A DNA stretch of 64,000 nucleotides from Streptomyces sp. Act143 (lineage in GTDB: Bacteria; Actinomycetota; Actinomycetes; Streptomycetales; Streptomycetaceae): NCBI RefSeq assembly GCF_003143935.1, contig NZ_QFRX01000001.1:2978479-3042478 (forward strand). Direction: 5' to 3'. The notes under the pieces are model-generated. The model was not told the DNA's origin, ran no database searches, and saw only the letters and a program-made list of their open reading frames with translations. Shown here piece by piece: positions 1 to 8,277 of the stretch. Every line of letters begins with the position of its first letter. Positions within the stretch are counted from its first letter, which is position 1. A program made the translations under genes and the position numbers.

Positions 1-445
1 GAGCCCAGTAGGCGGCTTCGCCGAAGGACAGCTCGTGGGCGGCCCACGGGTGCTGCTCGCCGGTGGTGACCACCAGGACGTCGCCGGGGGCACGACCCGA
101 TTCCAGGAGCAGGTCGACGGCTTCCTCGGCGGCGTCGAGCGCGCCGTCGGCGGAGGCCGGGATCAGCTGGATCTGCGGGGTCGCCGGAGCAGGAGCGGCG
201 GCGCGGGGCGCCGGGCTCGGTCCGGGCTTGGCGGCCACGTCATGCGGCGCGCGCTGCACCGGAGGCGTGGGGCGGAGGGGGCCGGGACGCCCGGGACGCG
301 GATGGGCCGCGGGCCGGGGACCGGGTACGGGGCGGGGGGTCGGCGCGGTACGGCCACTGGCCGAAGTGGCGCGGGGACCCTGGGCACTCTCGTGAATCTG
401 AGGCTCCTCGGGAAGGAGAGGCATGAGCTGACTTTTATCAAACAT
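1..445 (-). CDS. Hypothetical protein, N-terminal part, cut by window edge
   Basis: The reading frame opens at an ATG at 445 and runs off the left edge, so only about 148 N-terminal residues are visible. It starts MFDKSQLMPLLPEEPQIHES. Residues of roughly 25-90 are rich in Pro, Arg and Ala and look disordered. After that comes a more structured stretch with DAAEEAVDLLLESGRAPGD and VLVVTTGEQHPWAAHELSF. An internal ATG at 424 is an alternative start. It lies upstream of rnhB in the same orientation's downstream direction. I recognise it only as a protein often found beside rnhB in Streptomyces; no function can be assigned from the visible part. Confidence 0.7.
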   Translation of the reverse strand, partial: MFDKSQLMPLLPEEPQIHESAQGPRATSASGRTAPTPRPVPGPRPAAHPRPGRPGPLRPTPPVQRAPHDVAAKPGPSPAPRAAAPAPATPQIQLIPASADGALDAAEEAVDLLLESGRAPGDVLVVTTGEQHPWAAHELSFGEAAYWA

Positions 446-492
446 TGGTGCGGCTCGCGTCGGCGGGTGGCACATAAGTGCGAGCGGAACGG

Positions 493-1194
493 TCAGAAAT
501 CGAAGCCGAGCTGGCCCTCGATCTCCGGAACGCGTCCGTTCGCCCAGCTGCGGACCTTCTTGAGATGCCGCCACTGGGGCAGCGCATCAAGATACGCCCA
601 CGACAGCCGGTGGTACGGGGTGGGCCCCCGCTCCTCCAGCGCGGCCTTGTGCACGGGTGACGGATACCCGGCATTGTCCGCAAAACCGAAGTCTGCATGG
701 TCGATACCCAGTTCGGCCATCATTTTGTCGCGCTGGACCTTGGCGATCACCGAGGCCGCCGCGACCGCCACGCAGGACTGGTCGCCCTTGATCACCGTAC
801 GAACCTGCCACGGCACCCCGAGGTAGTCGTGCTTGCCGTCGAGGATCACCGCCTCGGGACGGACCGGCAGGGCGTCCAGGGCACGTACTGCCGCCAGTCG
901 CAGGGCGGCTGTCATGCCCAGGTCGTCGATCTCCTCCGGGGACGCGTGCCCCAGGGCGTACGACGTCACCCACTTCCGCAGCTCCGCGGCGAGCTCGGTG
1001 CGCCGCTTGACGGTGAGCAGCTTGGAGTCGGTGAGGCCTTCGGGGGGTCGGCGCAGTCCGGTGATCGCCGCGCAGACGGTGACGGGGCCGGCCCACGCAC
1101 CGCGCCCCACCTCGTCGACACCGGCAATGACCTTCGCTCCGGTCGTGGCGCGGAGGGAGCGCTCGACGGTGTGTGTAGGCGGTTCGTACGGCAT
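493..1194 (-). CDS. rnhB: Ribonuclease HII
   Basis: This 233-residue protein hydrolyses the RNA strand of RNA/DNA hybrids and removes misincorporated ribonucleotides in the cytoplasm. The RNase HII signature [14 protein letters not shown] is at residues 25-38, supplying the first Asp-Glu metal ligands, and the later ILDGKHDY and SVIAKVQRD segments match the family. Length fits the family. I chose ATG 1194 because AAGGG lies six bases upstream and homologues begin at MPYEPP; the frame stays open 27 codons further upstream without a good site. Confidence 0.95.
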   Translation of the reverse strand: MPYEPPTHTVERSLRATTGAKVIAGVDEVGRGAWAGPVTVCAAITGLRRPPEGLTDSKLLTVKRRTELAAELRKWVTSYALGHASPEEIDDLGMTAALRLAAVRALDALPVRPEAVILDGKHDYLGVPWQVRTVIKGDQSCVAVAAASVIAKVQRDKMMAELGIDHADFGFADNAGYPSPVHKAALEERGPTPYHRLSWAYLDALPQWRHLKKVRSWANGRVPEIEGQLGFDF

Positions 1195-1309
1195 GGCGCC
1201 CTTAGCGTACGCCGCCCGGATCATCCGGCGACACCCCGGTTCCCGGAGTGGTGTCACGCTCCGCCCGCGACCCACTCAGCCCGCGACGGTACAGCCGCGG
1301 CAAGGCCCT

Positions 1310-1933
1310 TCAGTCACCGCTCGGCCGCAGCAGGGGAACCATGAACTGGTCGAGCATCTCCTGCAACTCCTGATCAGTCCATTCGCTTCCGCTCATCTTG
1401 GAGCGGTACATCATCATGGCCGGAATGGCGTCGAAGACATAGCCGTTCGCAGCGTCGGCGCGGACCTCCCCCCGCTCGATTCCGCGGGCGATGACCTCCC
1501 TGAGCAGTCTGAGCGTCGGCTCCACGACCCCTCCGAAGATCACCCCATGGAAGCGCTCCGCCTGAGCCTCGTCGCATTCGTGAATGACGGCACGGAGCGC
1601 GAAACCGGGACGCGAGTACATCGCGTCACGCGCCTGCCGACAGAGCGCGAGGAGGTCCGCACGCAACCCGCCGAGGTCGGGCGCCTCGTCTATCAACGGC
1701 AGTCCGGCCTTGAGCGCGTCCGCGACCAGATCCTCCTTGGAGGGCCAGCGGCGGTAGACCGCGGCCTTGCCGGTCTGGGCGCCCGCGGCGACTCCTTCCA
1801 TGGTGAGACCTTTCCAGCCGACCGTACTGAGCTGCTCCAGCGCAGCATCGAGGATCGCGCGTTCGAGCACGGCGCCGCGCCGACGGAGGGAGGCCGCCTG
1901 AGCGGGGGCGGCCGTCCAGCGCGAGGTAACCAT
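1310..1933 (-). CDS. TetR/AcrR family transcriptional repressor
   Basis: This 207-residue protein has an N-terminal TetR helix-turn-helix (about residues 22-68, with LTMEGVAAGAQTGKAAVYRRW as the DNA-reading helices) and a C-terminal ligand-binding domain of the kind that ends in a dimerising four-helix bundle. The ATG at 1933 is preceded by CTGGAG. It is divergent from the adjacent exporter gene, and two nearly identical palindromes lie between them at 2030-2049 and 2078-2097. The inference is that it represses the exporter, and perhaps itself, until a toxic ligand binds. Confidence 0.92.
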   Translation of the reverse strand: MVTSRWTAAPAQAASLRRRGAVLERAILDAALEQLSTVGWKGLTMEGVAAGAQTGKAAVYRRWPSKEDLVADALKAGLPLIDEAPDLGGLRADLLALCRQARDAMYSRPGFALRAVIHECDEAQAERFHGVIFGGVVEPTLRLLREVIARGIERGEVRADAANGYVFDAIPAMMMYRSKMSGSEWTDQELQEMLDQFMVPLLRPSGD

Positions 1934-2029
1934 CTGAGTTTCTCCAGCGAGCAAGGGGATCGGGGAGGTCGGTACTGCAAGGAAGACGCGCGGCGACAAC
2001 GGGGGGAAACGCCACACGACTCCAATTTA

Positions 2030-2049
2030 AGTGAACGCTTGCGTTCACT
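2030..2049. promoter_or_regulatory. TetR operator candidate 1
   Basis: A 9-bp arm AGTGAACGC is followed by TT and by its exact reverse complement GCGTTCACT. The size and symmetry are typical of TetR-family operators. It lies between the divergent repressor and exporter starts. A second copy with the same arms is centred 48 bp away. Confidence 0.8.
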
Positions 2050-2077
2050 AAGGGGGACTCACTACCGTGGACGCGAC

Positions 2078-2097
2078 AGTGAACGCGAGCGTTCACT
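2078..2097. promoter_or_regulatory. TetR operator candidate 2
   Basis: The arms AGTGAACGC and GCGTTCACT are identical to operator 1 and only the two central bases differ (GA instead of TT). It ends 23 bp before the exporter start codon, a position suited to blocking transcription of the exporter. Confidence 0.8.
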
Positions 2098-2120
2098 AAG
2101 GCATTTGTGGGGGACCCATA

Positions 2121-3668
2121 GTGACAACCTCTCAGTTGATCAAGAATCAGAAGCCAGGTGCGGCTCGCCGGGAAGGACACCCCGGCATCGCGCTCACCGT
2201 CATCGCGGCCTGCCAACTCATGGTGGTCCTCGACGCGACGATTGTGAACATCGCGCTCCCGCACATTCAAGACGCTCTGAAGTTCAGCACCACCGACCTC
2301 ACCTGGGTCGTCAGCGCCTACACACTCACCTTCGGCGGGCTGCTGCTCCTGGGCGGCCGCGCCGGTGACATCCTCGGCCGGCGACGAGTCTTCACCACCG
2401 GCATCCTGCTGTTCACCCTTGCCTCGCTGCTGGGTGGACTCGCCCAGGAGCCCTGGCAGTTGCTGGCGGCACGCGTCCTGCAAGGCGTGGGGGGTGCGAT
2501 CGCGTCGCCCACCTCGCTGGCCCTCATCACCACCACGTTCCCCGAAGGCCCGGAGCGGAACCGGGCGTTCGGAGTCTTCGCCGCGGTCTCGGCGGGCGGT
2601 GGCGCGATCGGCCTCCTCGCGGGCGGCATGCTGACCGAGTGGCTGGACTGGCGGTGGGTGTTCTTCGTCAACGTGCCGATCGGTGTACTGATCGCCGTCC
2701 TCACGCCGCTGTACATCAGCGAGTCCGAACGGCACACCGGCCGCTTCGACATCGCGGGCGCACTCACCTCGACAGCCGGTATGGCATCCCTCGTCTATGG
2801 CTTCATCCGCGCGGCGGACGAGGGCTGGCGGGACAGCCTGACGATCGGCTCCTTCGCCGCCGCGGTCGTCCTGCTGCTGTCCTTCGCGTTCATCGAGACG
2901 CGCGCGAAGGAGCCGATCACGCCGCTGAGGATGTTCGCCGACCGCAACCGCTCGGGCACCTACGTGATCATGCTGAGTCTGGCTGCGGCGATGTTCGGCA
3001 TGTTCTTCTACATCGTTCTCTTCGTGCAGAACGTGCTGGACTACACCCCGATCGAGGCAGGACTCGCCTTCCTGCCGGTGACGGTGGTCATCGCTCTCGG
3101 CGCGGGTCTGTCGCAGCGGTTCCTGCCGGTGCTCGGCCCCAAGCCGTTCATGCTCGCGGGCTCGGCCCTCGCGGTGATCGGCCTGTTCTGGCAGACCCTG
3201 CTCAGCTCCGACAGCACGTACGCCGGCGGCGTTCTCGGCCCGATGCTGGTGTTCGGCTTCGGAATGGGCCTGAACTTCGTCACGCTGACGATCACCGCGG
3301 TCTCCGGCGTCGCCCCGCACGAGGCGGGCGCGGCATCCGGACTGCTCAACACCACGCAGCAGGTGGGCGGATCGCTCGGCCTGTCCATCCTGACCACGGT
3401 GTTCGGCTCGGCCAGCAAGGATGAGGCGGAGAAGCAGCTGCCTCAGTTCATGGCCGACGGCACGGCGGAGCAGAAGGCGGAGTTCGCCAAGACGCATCAG
3501 CTGCCCGCGCCCTGGGGCCACGAGGTGCTCGCGCAGGGCATCTCGACGGGATTCGTCGCGGCGGCTTCCATGGCCGTACTCGCCCTCGCCACCGCCTGGC
3601 TGGTCATCCGGGTCCGCAAGAGCGACCTGGAAGCGCTCGCGGGGACGGCAGGCCCCGGCATCGGCTGA
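2121..3668 (+). CDS. DHA2 family (EmrB/QacA-like) MFS drug exporter
   Basis: A 515-residue integral membrane protein with about 14 predicted transmembrane segments. It carries the MFS signatures of the 14-helix drug:H+ antiporter family: LDATIVNIALPHIQ (residues 38-51, motif D1 type) and the GRAGDILGRRR loop (about residues 79-89, motif A). It probably expels a hydrophobic toxic compound using the proton gradient. The GTG start at 2121 follows a G-rich stretch and matches the N-terminus of relatives. It is divergent from the TetR gene, and the paired operators suggest ligand-induced expression. The substrate cannot be told from sequence. Confidence 0.94.
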   Translation: MTTSQLIKNQKPGAARREGHPGIALTVIAACQLMVVLDATIVNIALPHIQDALKFSTTDLTWVVSAYTLTFGGLLLLGGRAGDILGRRRVFTTGILLFTLASLLGGLAQEPWQLLAARVLQGVGGAIASPTSLALITTTFPEGPERNRAFGVFAAVSAGGGAIGLLAGGMLTEWLDWRWVFFVNVPIGVLIAVLTPLYISESERHTGRFDIAGALTSTAGMASLVYGFIRAADEGWRDSLTIGSFAAAVVLLLSFAFIETRAKEPITPLRMFADRNRSGTYVIMLSLAAAMFGMFFYIVLFVQNVLDYTPIEAGLAFLPVTVVIALGAGLSQRFLPVLGPKPFMLAGSALAVIGLFWQTLLSSDSTYAGGVLGPMLVFGFGMGLNFVTLTITAVSGVAPHEAGAASGLLNTTQQVGGSLGLSILTTVFGSASKDEAEKQLPQFMADGTAEQKAEFAKTHQLPAPWGHEVLAQGISTGFVAAASMAVLALATAWLVIRVRKSDLEALAGTAGPGIG

Positions 3669-3690
3669 CCGGGGCGGACTCACGCAAAGC

Positions 3691-3751
3691 CGCGGATGGC
3701 CGGGCGTCGTCCGGCGGACGGCAGGCGCCGACGCCGGTCCGGCCATCCGCG
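3691..3751 (+). terminator. Extended inverted repeat after the exporter gene
   Basis: Thirteen-base arms CGCGGATGGCCGG (3691-3703) and CCGGCCATCCGCG (3739-3751) pair perfectly. A second stem (GGCGTCG at 3703-3709 with CGACGCC at 3729-3735) lies just inside. It begins 22 bp after the exporter stop. No T-tract follows, which is usual in Streptomyces. Confidence 0.65.
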
Positions 3752-4120
3752 CGGCGAGAACCAGCAGCCCCACCAGAATCCACACCGCCCGCATGACACC
3801 CCCAGCACCCGTCGTACGTCACTTGGCCGCAGGCCCCATGGCTCACACCGCGACTGCCACGACAACGCACGGGCGGTCACACAGAGTTCCCGTCATGCAC
3901 GGAGAGTTTTCAGACGAACCGACAACGACACGCAGCGCTGCGCGCCCCCGTGTGAGGGTCACACGGTCCTGGTCGAAGCCGCCCGCCAGTCCGGGCCGAA
4001 GCGGCCTCGCAAGTTCCTCGGCCGAAGCAGTCCCGCATACAGACGCCGCCAGCCACTGCGCCCCCCTGCGCCGAACCACCGCGCCGCCATGCTCCACAGC
4101 AACCTGACGCAGGCACCGAT
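3752..4120. other. Intergenic region without a recognisable gene
   Basis: Between the exporter terminator and the convergent ADP-ribosylglycohydrolase no frame shows convincing codon bias with a ribosome binding site. A small perfect hairpin CGTGTGA-ggg-TCACACG at 3949-3965 could serve as terminator for the minus-strand gene that ends at 4121. Nothing else was recognised. Confidence 0.5.
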
Positions 4121-5026
4121 TCAGCCGGCCACAGCCATCCACTCCGGCAGCACCTCGGTCCGCCCCACCCACTCGGCGGGCGGCGCTCCCGCCTTCCCCG
4201 CGGCGATGACACCGCCCACGATGGCGCAGGTCGTATCCACGTCGCCGCCCACCTGGGCGGTCGACCAGAACGCCTCTTCGTAGTCACTGAGCGACCGGGC
4301 GGCCGACCAGATGGCGAAAGGCACGGTGTCATGGGCCGTCGTACGACGGCCGCAGCCCAGCACCGCCGCGACGGTGTTCGCGTCGCCGTAGTCGAGCATG
4401 TCCCTGGCGCGGCGCAGGCCCGCCCCGACGGCGGATTTCGGAACGAGCGCGATGACGCCGTCGAGAAGTTCTTCGGCGCTCGGCGGGCCACTGGGCGCCG
4501 CGACCAGCGCGGCCGCCGCGGCGACCGCCATGGCGCCCACCACGGCCTCGCGGTGCTGGTGCGTGGGGTAGGCGGAGATCTCGGCCTGGTGGGTCGCCTG
4601 TTCCGGGTCGTCCGCGTACCAGGCGCCGAGCGGGGCGATCCGCATCGCGGCGCCGTTGCCCCAGGACCCCTGTCCGTTGAAGAGCCCGGCGGCCAGCTCA
4701 CGCCAGTCGCCGCCTTCGCGGACCAGTCGCAGCAGGCGGTTGACCGCGGGACCGTAGCCGCGGTCGAAGTCGTGGTGGTGGGCGAAGGACTGGGCCAGCG
4801 CGTCCTGGTCGATGCGCTGGTGGGCGGCCAGGACGGCCACCACGGAGCAGGCCATTTCGGTGTCATCCGTCCACTGCCAGGGCTCGGACGGCAGCTCGCG
4901 ACGCTTGAGCAGCGGGTAATTCACCGGCACGAAGAACTGTGAGCCGAGCGCGTCCCCCACCGCGAGTCCGCGCAGGCTGGACAGAGCGCGGTCCAGGCGC
5001 CCGTCGGGAGAGGAGTCAGCGGTCAT
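4121..5026 (-). CDS. ADP-ribosylglycohydrolase family protein
   Basis: This 301-residue cytoplasmic protein belongs to the DraG/ARH family, which removes ADP-ribose from modified proteins or other acceptors using two metal ions. The N-terminal metal motif WTDDTEMA is at residues 52-59, the LAVGDALGSQF segment precedes it, and the C-terminal GGDVDTTCAIVGG supplies the second set of Asp ligands. The ATG at 5026 matches family starts. The sequence does not show whether it reverses a specific ADP-ribosyltransferase; none is encoded nearby. Its promoter side abuts the IS110 left end. Confidence 0.92.
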   Translation of the reverse strand: MTADSSPDGRLDRALSSLRGLAVGDALGSQFFVPVNYPLLKRRELPSEPWQWTDDTEMACSVVAVLAAHQRIDQDALAQSFAHHHDFDRGYGPAVNRLLRLVREGGDWRELAAGLFNGQGSWGNGAAMRIAPLGAWYADDPEQATHQAEISAYPTHQHREAVVGAMAVAAAAALVAAPSGPPSAEELLDGVIALVPKSAVGAGLRRARDMLDYGDANTVAAVLGCGRRTTAHDTVPFAIWSAARSLSDYEEAFWSTAQVGGDVDTTCAIVGGVIAAGKAGAPPAEWVGRTEVLPEWMAVAG

Positions 5027-5181
5027 CGCTCTGCCACTCTAATTCGTTACTGCCGGATCCAGCACCACCCACCACGCATGTGGCCTTGCTGGGCCCGTTC
5101 GAACACTGGGACCGTGACATCTGTTGCCACTCCGGCTGATAGAAGCCTCCGGATAGACCGGTGCACGGTCCTGGTGTTTGT

Positions 5182-5289
5182 AGTGGTGGCGGTCGTGTGG
5201 GCGTCGAGCGGATGTCTTCACGCGACTTGGTCGGTACGAGACCTCCCCAGAGAGTGGCGACGCTCGACGTCTTCACGACCGCCACCACT
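5182..5289. repeat. 29-nt near-perfect inverted repeat
   Basis: The outer arms AGTGGTGGCGGTCGTG (5182-5197) and its exact complement (5274-5289) form 16 bp. Inner arms CGTCGAGCG (5202-5210) and CGCTCGACG (5261-5269) form 9 bp, separated from the outer stem by a non-matching four-base block on each side. The loop is about 50 nt. It lies between the glycohydrolase start and the IS110 transposase. Confidence 0.75.
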
Positions 5290-5479
5290 TCAGACGTTGG
5301 CGGGCCCGTGGACTGTTGCTGGATGCCACGTCAGGACCGGGCAACAGAATGCCTCTTCCAAGATCGGCAGCACCTACGGCCGCGGGCTCGTCAACACCGT
5401 CGGCTTGATCACTCGTTGGAGTTGGCGGTGCGAGCCCTCCGCACGGTGACCTCTTGAAGCTCCCGAGTAGACCGAGGCC

Positions 5480-5600
5480 CGTGGGGTGAGCTGGTGCCAC
5501 GAACACGGCTGATGAGGTGTCGGACCAGCTCCAGGGCTGAGTCCTGGAATTAGGTCGCTGCGTGGCCCGCATGTGCTCGTGACCAGCGCAAACACCCGTG
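5480..5600 (+). ncRNA. Candidate bridge RNA region of the IS110 element
   Basis: IS110-group recombinases are guided by a bridge RNA encoded in the non-coding left end. Here a stem GAGCTGGT (5488-5495)/ACCAGCTC (5524-5531) encloses an internal loop and an inner ACAC/GTGT stem. An alternative stem-loop TCCAGG/CCTGGA (5530-5548) sits within an outer GACC/GGTC pairing (5523-5556). Both are of the stem-internal loop-stem type, but they overlap and so cannot form together. The RNA ends and guide loops are not established; this is inference from position and folding. Confidence 0.35.
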
Positions 5601-5618
5601 CCATGGGGAGGGAACAAC

Positions 5619-6860
5619 TTGATCTACTGCGGAATCGACTGGGCCGAGCGCCACCACGACGTCGCTCTCGTCGACGACACCGGCGAACTACTCGCCAAGC
5701 GCCGTATCACCGACGACGCTGCCGGCTATCAACTGCTGATGGACCTGCTTGCCGAGTACGGCGACACGGAAGACGCCCCGATCCCGATCGCGATCGAGGC
5801 CTCTCGCGGTCTGCTGGTCGCCGTGCTGCGGACCGGCAAGCGCCAGGTCTTCGCGATCAACCCGATGGCCGCCGCCCGCTACCGCGACCGCCACTCCGTC
5901 TCCCGCAAGAAATCCGACCCCGGCGACGCCCTGGTCCTGGCGAACATCCTCCGCACTGACATGCACGCCCACCGGCCCCTGCCACAGGACAGTGACCTGG
6001 CCCGCGCCATCGCCGTCCTAGCACGCGCTCAGCAGGACGCCACTTGGAACCGGCAGCAGAACTCCAACCAGCTCCGATCCCTGCTGCGTGAGTACTACCC
6101 GTCCGCCCTGGACGCCGTCGCCACCTGGCAGAACGGCCTCTGCCGACCTGAAGCACGTGAACTGCTCAGGCTCGCCCCTACACCCTCGCAGGCCGCACGG
6201 CTGAGCCGCACACAGACTCAGGCCGCGCTGAAGCGAGCCGGCCGCAAGCGGGGCATCGAGGCCGAGGCGGATCGGCTCCGCGAGGTCTTCCGCGCCGAGT
6301 GGGCCCACCAGCCTCCGCTGGTCGAGGACGCGCTCGGCAAGCAGATGCTCGCCCTCCTGATCCAGCTGGAGGCCGCCTGCACGGCCGCCGACAACCTTGC
6401 GAAGGCGGTGGAAGATGCCTTCCCTCAGTACCCGGACGCTGAGGTCATCCTCAGCTTTCCCGGCCTCGGCGTCCAGCTTGGTGCCCGGGTGCTGGCCGAG
6501 ATCGGAGACGACCGGAGCCGTTTCGCTGACGCCCGCGGTCTGAAGGCTTATGCGGGCGCCTCTCCGATCACCAGGGCCTCCGGCAAGAAGTCGAGCATCA
6601 TCCGGCGGAGGGTGAAGAACGACCGGCTCAACCATGCCGGCTATCTGTGGGCCTTCGCGGCCCCCAACGGATCACCCGGGGCCAAGGCCCACTACCGGCG
6701 CCGACGCGACGTCCACGGAGACTGGCACGCGGCCGCCCTGCGCAATCTCTTCAACCGGATGCTCGGCCAGCTCTATCGCTGCCTCCAGGGGCACACGCCC
6801 TTCGATGAGCTGGTCGCCTTTCCGACCCCGAGCCTGGAGGCAGAGAAGGCGGCAGCCTGA
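5619..6860 (+). CDS. IS110-family transposase (recombinase)
   Basis: This 413-residue protein has the N-terminal RuvC-like DEDD domain (Pfam DEDD_Tnp_IS110), starting at YCGIDWAERHHDVALVDD, with AIEASRG for the Glu and KSDPGDALVLANILR for the later Asp residues. The C-terminal Transposase_20 domain includes FPGLGVQLGARVLAEIGD and YAGASPITRASGK. It would catalyse excision and integration through a serine in the C-terminal domain, guided by a bridge RNA. A TTG start at 5619 is chosen because GGAGGGAA lies just upstream; ATG 5598 is an alternative. No frameshift or stop is seen, so it may be active. Confidence 0.93.
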   Translation: MIYCGIDWAERHHDVALVDDTGELLAKRRITDDAAGYQLLMDLLAEYGDTEDAPIPIAIEASRGLLVAVLRTGKRQVFAINPMAAARYRDRHSVSRKKSDPGDALVLANILRTDMHAHRPLPQDSDLARAIAVLARAQQDATWNRQQNSNQLRSLLREYYPSALDAVATWQNGLCRPEARELLRLAPTPSQAARLSRTQTQAALKRAGRKRGIEAEADRLREVFRAEWAHQPPLVEDALGKQMLALLIQLEAACTAADNLAKAVEDAFPQYPDAEVILSFPGLGVQLGARVLAEIGDDRSRFADARGLKAYAGASPITRASGKKSSIIRRRVKNDRLNHAGYLWAFAAPNGSPGAKAHYRRRRDVHGDWHAAALRNLFNRMLGQLYRCLQGHTPFDELVAFPTPSLEAEKAAA

Positions 6861-6914
6861 TCTCCAACGGTCGAGAACTCGTTCTGTCAGTACGAGGTGG
6901 CATGCTCTCCCGCC

Positions 6915-7451
6915 ATGAACAAGGAGCAGTTCTGGGAGCTCATCGCGGCGGCCCGCGACCGGGCGATCACCCCACACGAAAGCGAAGCGGTCGCCCGCGA
7001 AGCGACCTCGCTGCTGGCCGCCCGGCCGGTCGAGGAGATCATCGCCGCTGAGAAGGTGCTGTGGGACCTGATGGTTGAGTCCTACACCAACCCTCTGTGG
7101 GCCGCTGCCTACATCGCCAACGGCGGATGCTCCGACGATGGCTTCGACTACTTCCGCGGCTGGCTGATCGCCCAGGGGCGTGACGTCTTCAAGCGCGCAG
7201 TCGCTAATCCTGATGCCCTCGCAGAACTGCCCATTGTTCAAGCCGCCGCAACAGACGGCGACGACCTGGAAGGTGAGGACATGCTGGTTATCGCCTGGAA
7301 CGCACACATCACGGCGACCGGTGACCAGCTTCCTGCGGGAGGCCCCACCATCCGCTACCCGCAGCTGGACCCTACCTGGGCCTTCGACTTCGACGACTCA
7401 GACGAGATGGCTCGCCGCCTGCCGCGTCTGGCTGCCCTCTACCTGCAGTAG
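6915..7451 (+). CDS. DUF4240 domain protein
   Basis: A 178-residue soluble protein beginning MNKEQFWELIAAARD, the hallmark N-terminus of DUF4240 proteins, with ANGGCSDDGFDYFRGWLIAQG in the middle. The family has no established biochemical role, though related WGR/DUF4240 proteins are frequent in Streptomyces. The ATG at 6915 starts 54 bp after the IS110 transposase stop, so its native upstream region was probably separated by the insertion. Whether it is still transcribed, or now reads from the element, is not shown by the sequence. Confidence 0.85.
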   Translation: MNKEQFWELIAAARDRAITPHESEAVAREATSLLAARPVEEIIAAEKVLWDLMVESYTNPLWAAAYIANGGCSDDGFDYFRGWLIAQGRDVFKRAVANPDALAELPIVQAAATDGDDLEGEDMLVIAWNAHITATGDQLPAGGPTIRYPQLDPTWAFDFDDSDEMARRLPRLAALYLQ

Positions 7452-7498
7452 TTCGAACACCGCAGCCGGCGCCTTGACGAGTTAGCACCATGAGGTGT

Positions 7499-8158
7499 CT
7501 ATCCGGTGATCCCGTACGGTTCCGGATCTCGCCAGCGGTCGAAGGGCCGGTCAAGGGTGTACCGGCCGTCGTCACCGAGAACGAGCATCCGCATCTCCGC
7601 GTTCCCGGGGTTCGACAGCGACTCGAATTCCGCGACACTCCAGTGGAACCAGCGCATGCAGAACAGGCGCATGGCGAGGCCATGGGTGACCAGCAGGACG
7701 TTCGGTGGGTGGTCGGGCGCCTCGAAGCTGCGGAAGAGACTCTCCAGGAAGCCGCCGACCCGGTCGTAGACGTCGGCTCCGGACTCCCCCTGGGCGAAGC
7801 GGTAGAAGAAGTGACCGTACGCGTCCCGATAGGCCTTCTGCAGTCGCACGTCGTCGCGGTCCTGCCAGTTCCCCCAGTCCTGCTCGCGCAGCCGGGGCTC
7901 CTCGCGTACGCGGACCTGTTCCGGGTCGAGATGGAAGGCGCGGAAGGTCTCGTGGGTCCGGCGGTACGGCGACACGTACACGCTGACGCGCTCGCGGCCG
8001 AATGTCTCGCGCAGGCGTTTACCCGTCTCCTCCGCCTGCTGCCAGCCTCGCTCGGTCAGCGCCAAGGCGTGGTCGGGCTCACGTTCGTACACGGTGTCAT
8101 CAACATTGCCCGTTGACTCGCCGTGCCGGACAAGGACGATGCGCCGTGGTCGTGCCAT
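7499..8158 (-). CDS. Histidine phosphatase family protein
   Basis: A 219-residue cytoplasmic protein of the phosphoglycerate-mutase-like branch. The phosphohistidine motif LVRHGES is at residues 9-15, the SPYRRTHETF arginine segment at about 62-71, and the second catalytic His is in LLVTHGLAMRL near residue 160. It probably hydrolyses a small phosphorylated substrate; which one cannot be told. ATG 8158 gives the RHGES motif its usual distance from the N-terminus. It ends just after the DUF4240 gene, with which it is convergent. Confidence 0.9.
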   Translation of the reverse strand: MARPRRIVLVRHGESTGNVDDTVYEREPDHALALTERGWQQAEETGKRLRETFGRERVSVYVSPYRRTHETFRAFHLDPEQVRVREEPRLREQDWGNWQDRDDVRLQKAYRDAYGHFFYRFAQGESGADVYDRVGGFLESLFRSFEAPDHPPNVLLVTHGLAMRLFCMRWFHWSVAEFESLSNPGNAEMRMLVLGDDGRYTLDRPFDRWRDPEPYGITG

Positions 8159-8277
8159 GCCAAGACCCTAGATCGAGTCACGGCCCGCCGAGCACCCGTA
8201 CGGCCTCCATACGGCGTAGGTCACACATTTCCTGCACCACTGGCCCCATAGGGCCGCACGTGCACCAGGTCCGGATT

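Larger units (their letters stand above)
5300..6885 (+). mobile_element. IS110-family insertion sequence (ends approximate)
   Basis: The element is defined by an intact IS110-type DEDD transposase, a long non-coding left side and a very short right side (54 bp between the transposase stop and the next ATG). IS110-group elements have this asymmetry, usually lack terminal inverted repeats and make little or no target duplication, so the exact ends cannot be placed by eye. The left boundary given is an estimate from usual element size (about 1.5-1.6 kb). Confidence 0.6.

Noticed and set aside
1626..3794. A 722-codon minus-strand frame opposite the exporter gene
   Set aside because: It is the antisense shadow of a clear 14-helix exporter and of the TetR gene; its composition (His, Arg, Glu, Gln runs) is that of mirrored high-GC codons.
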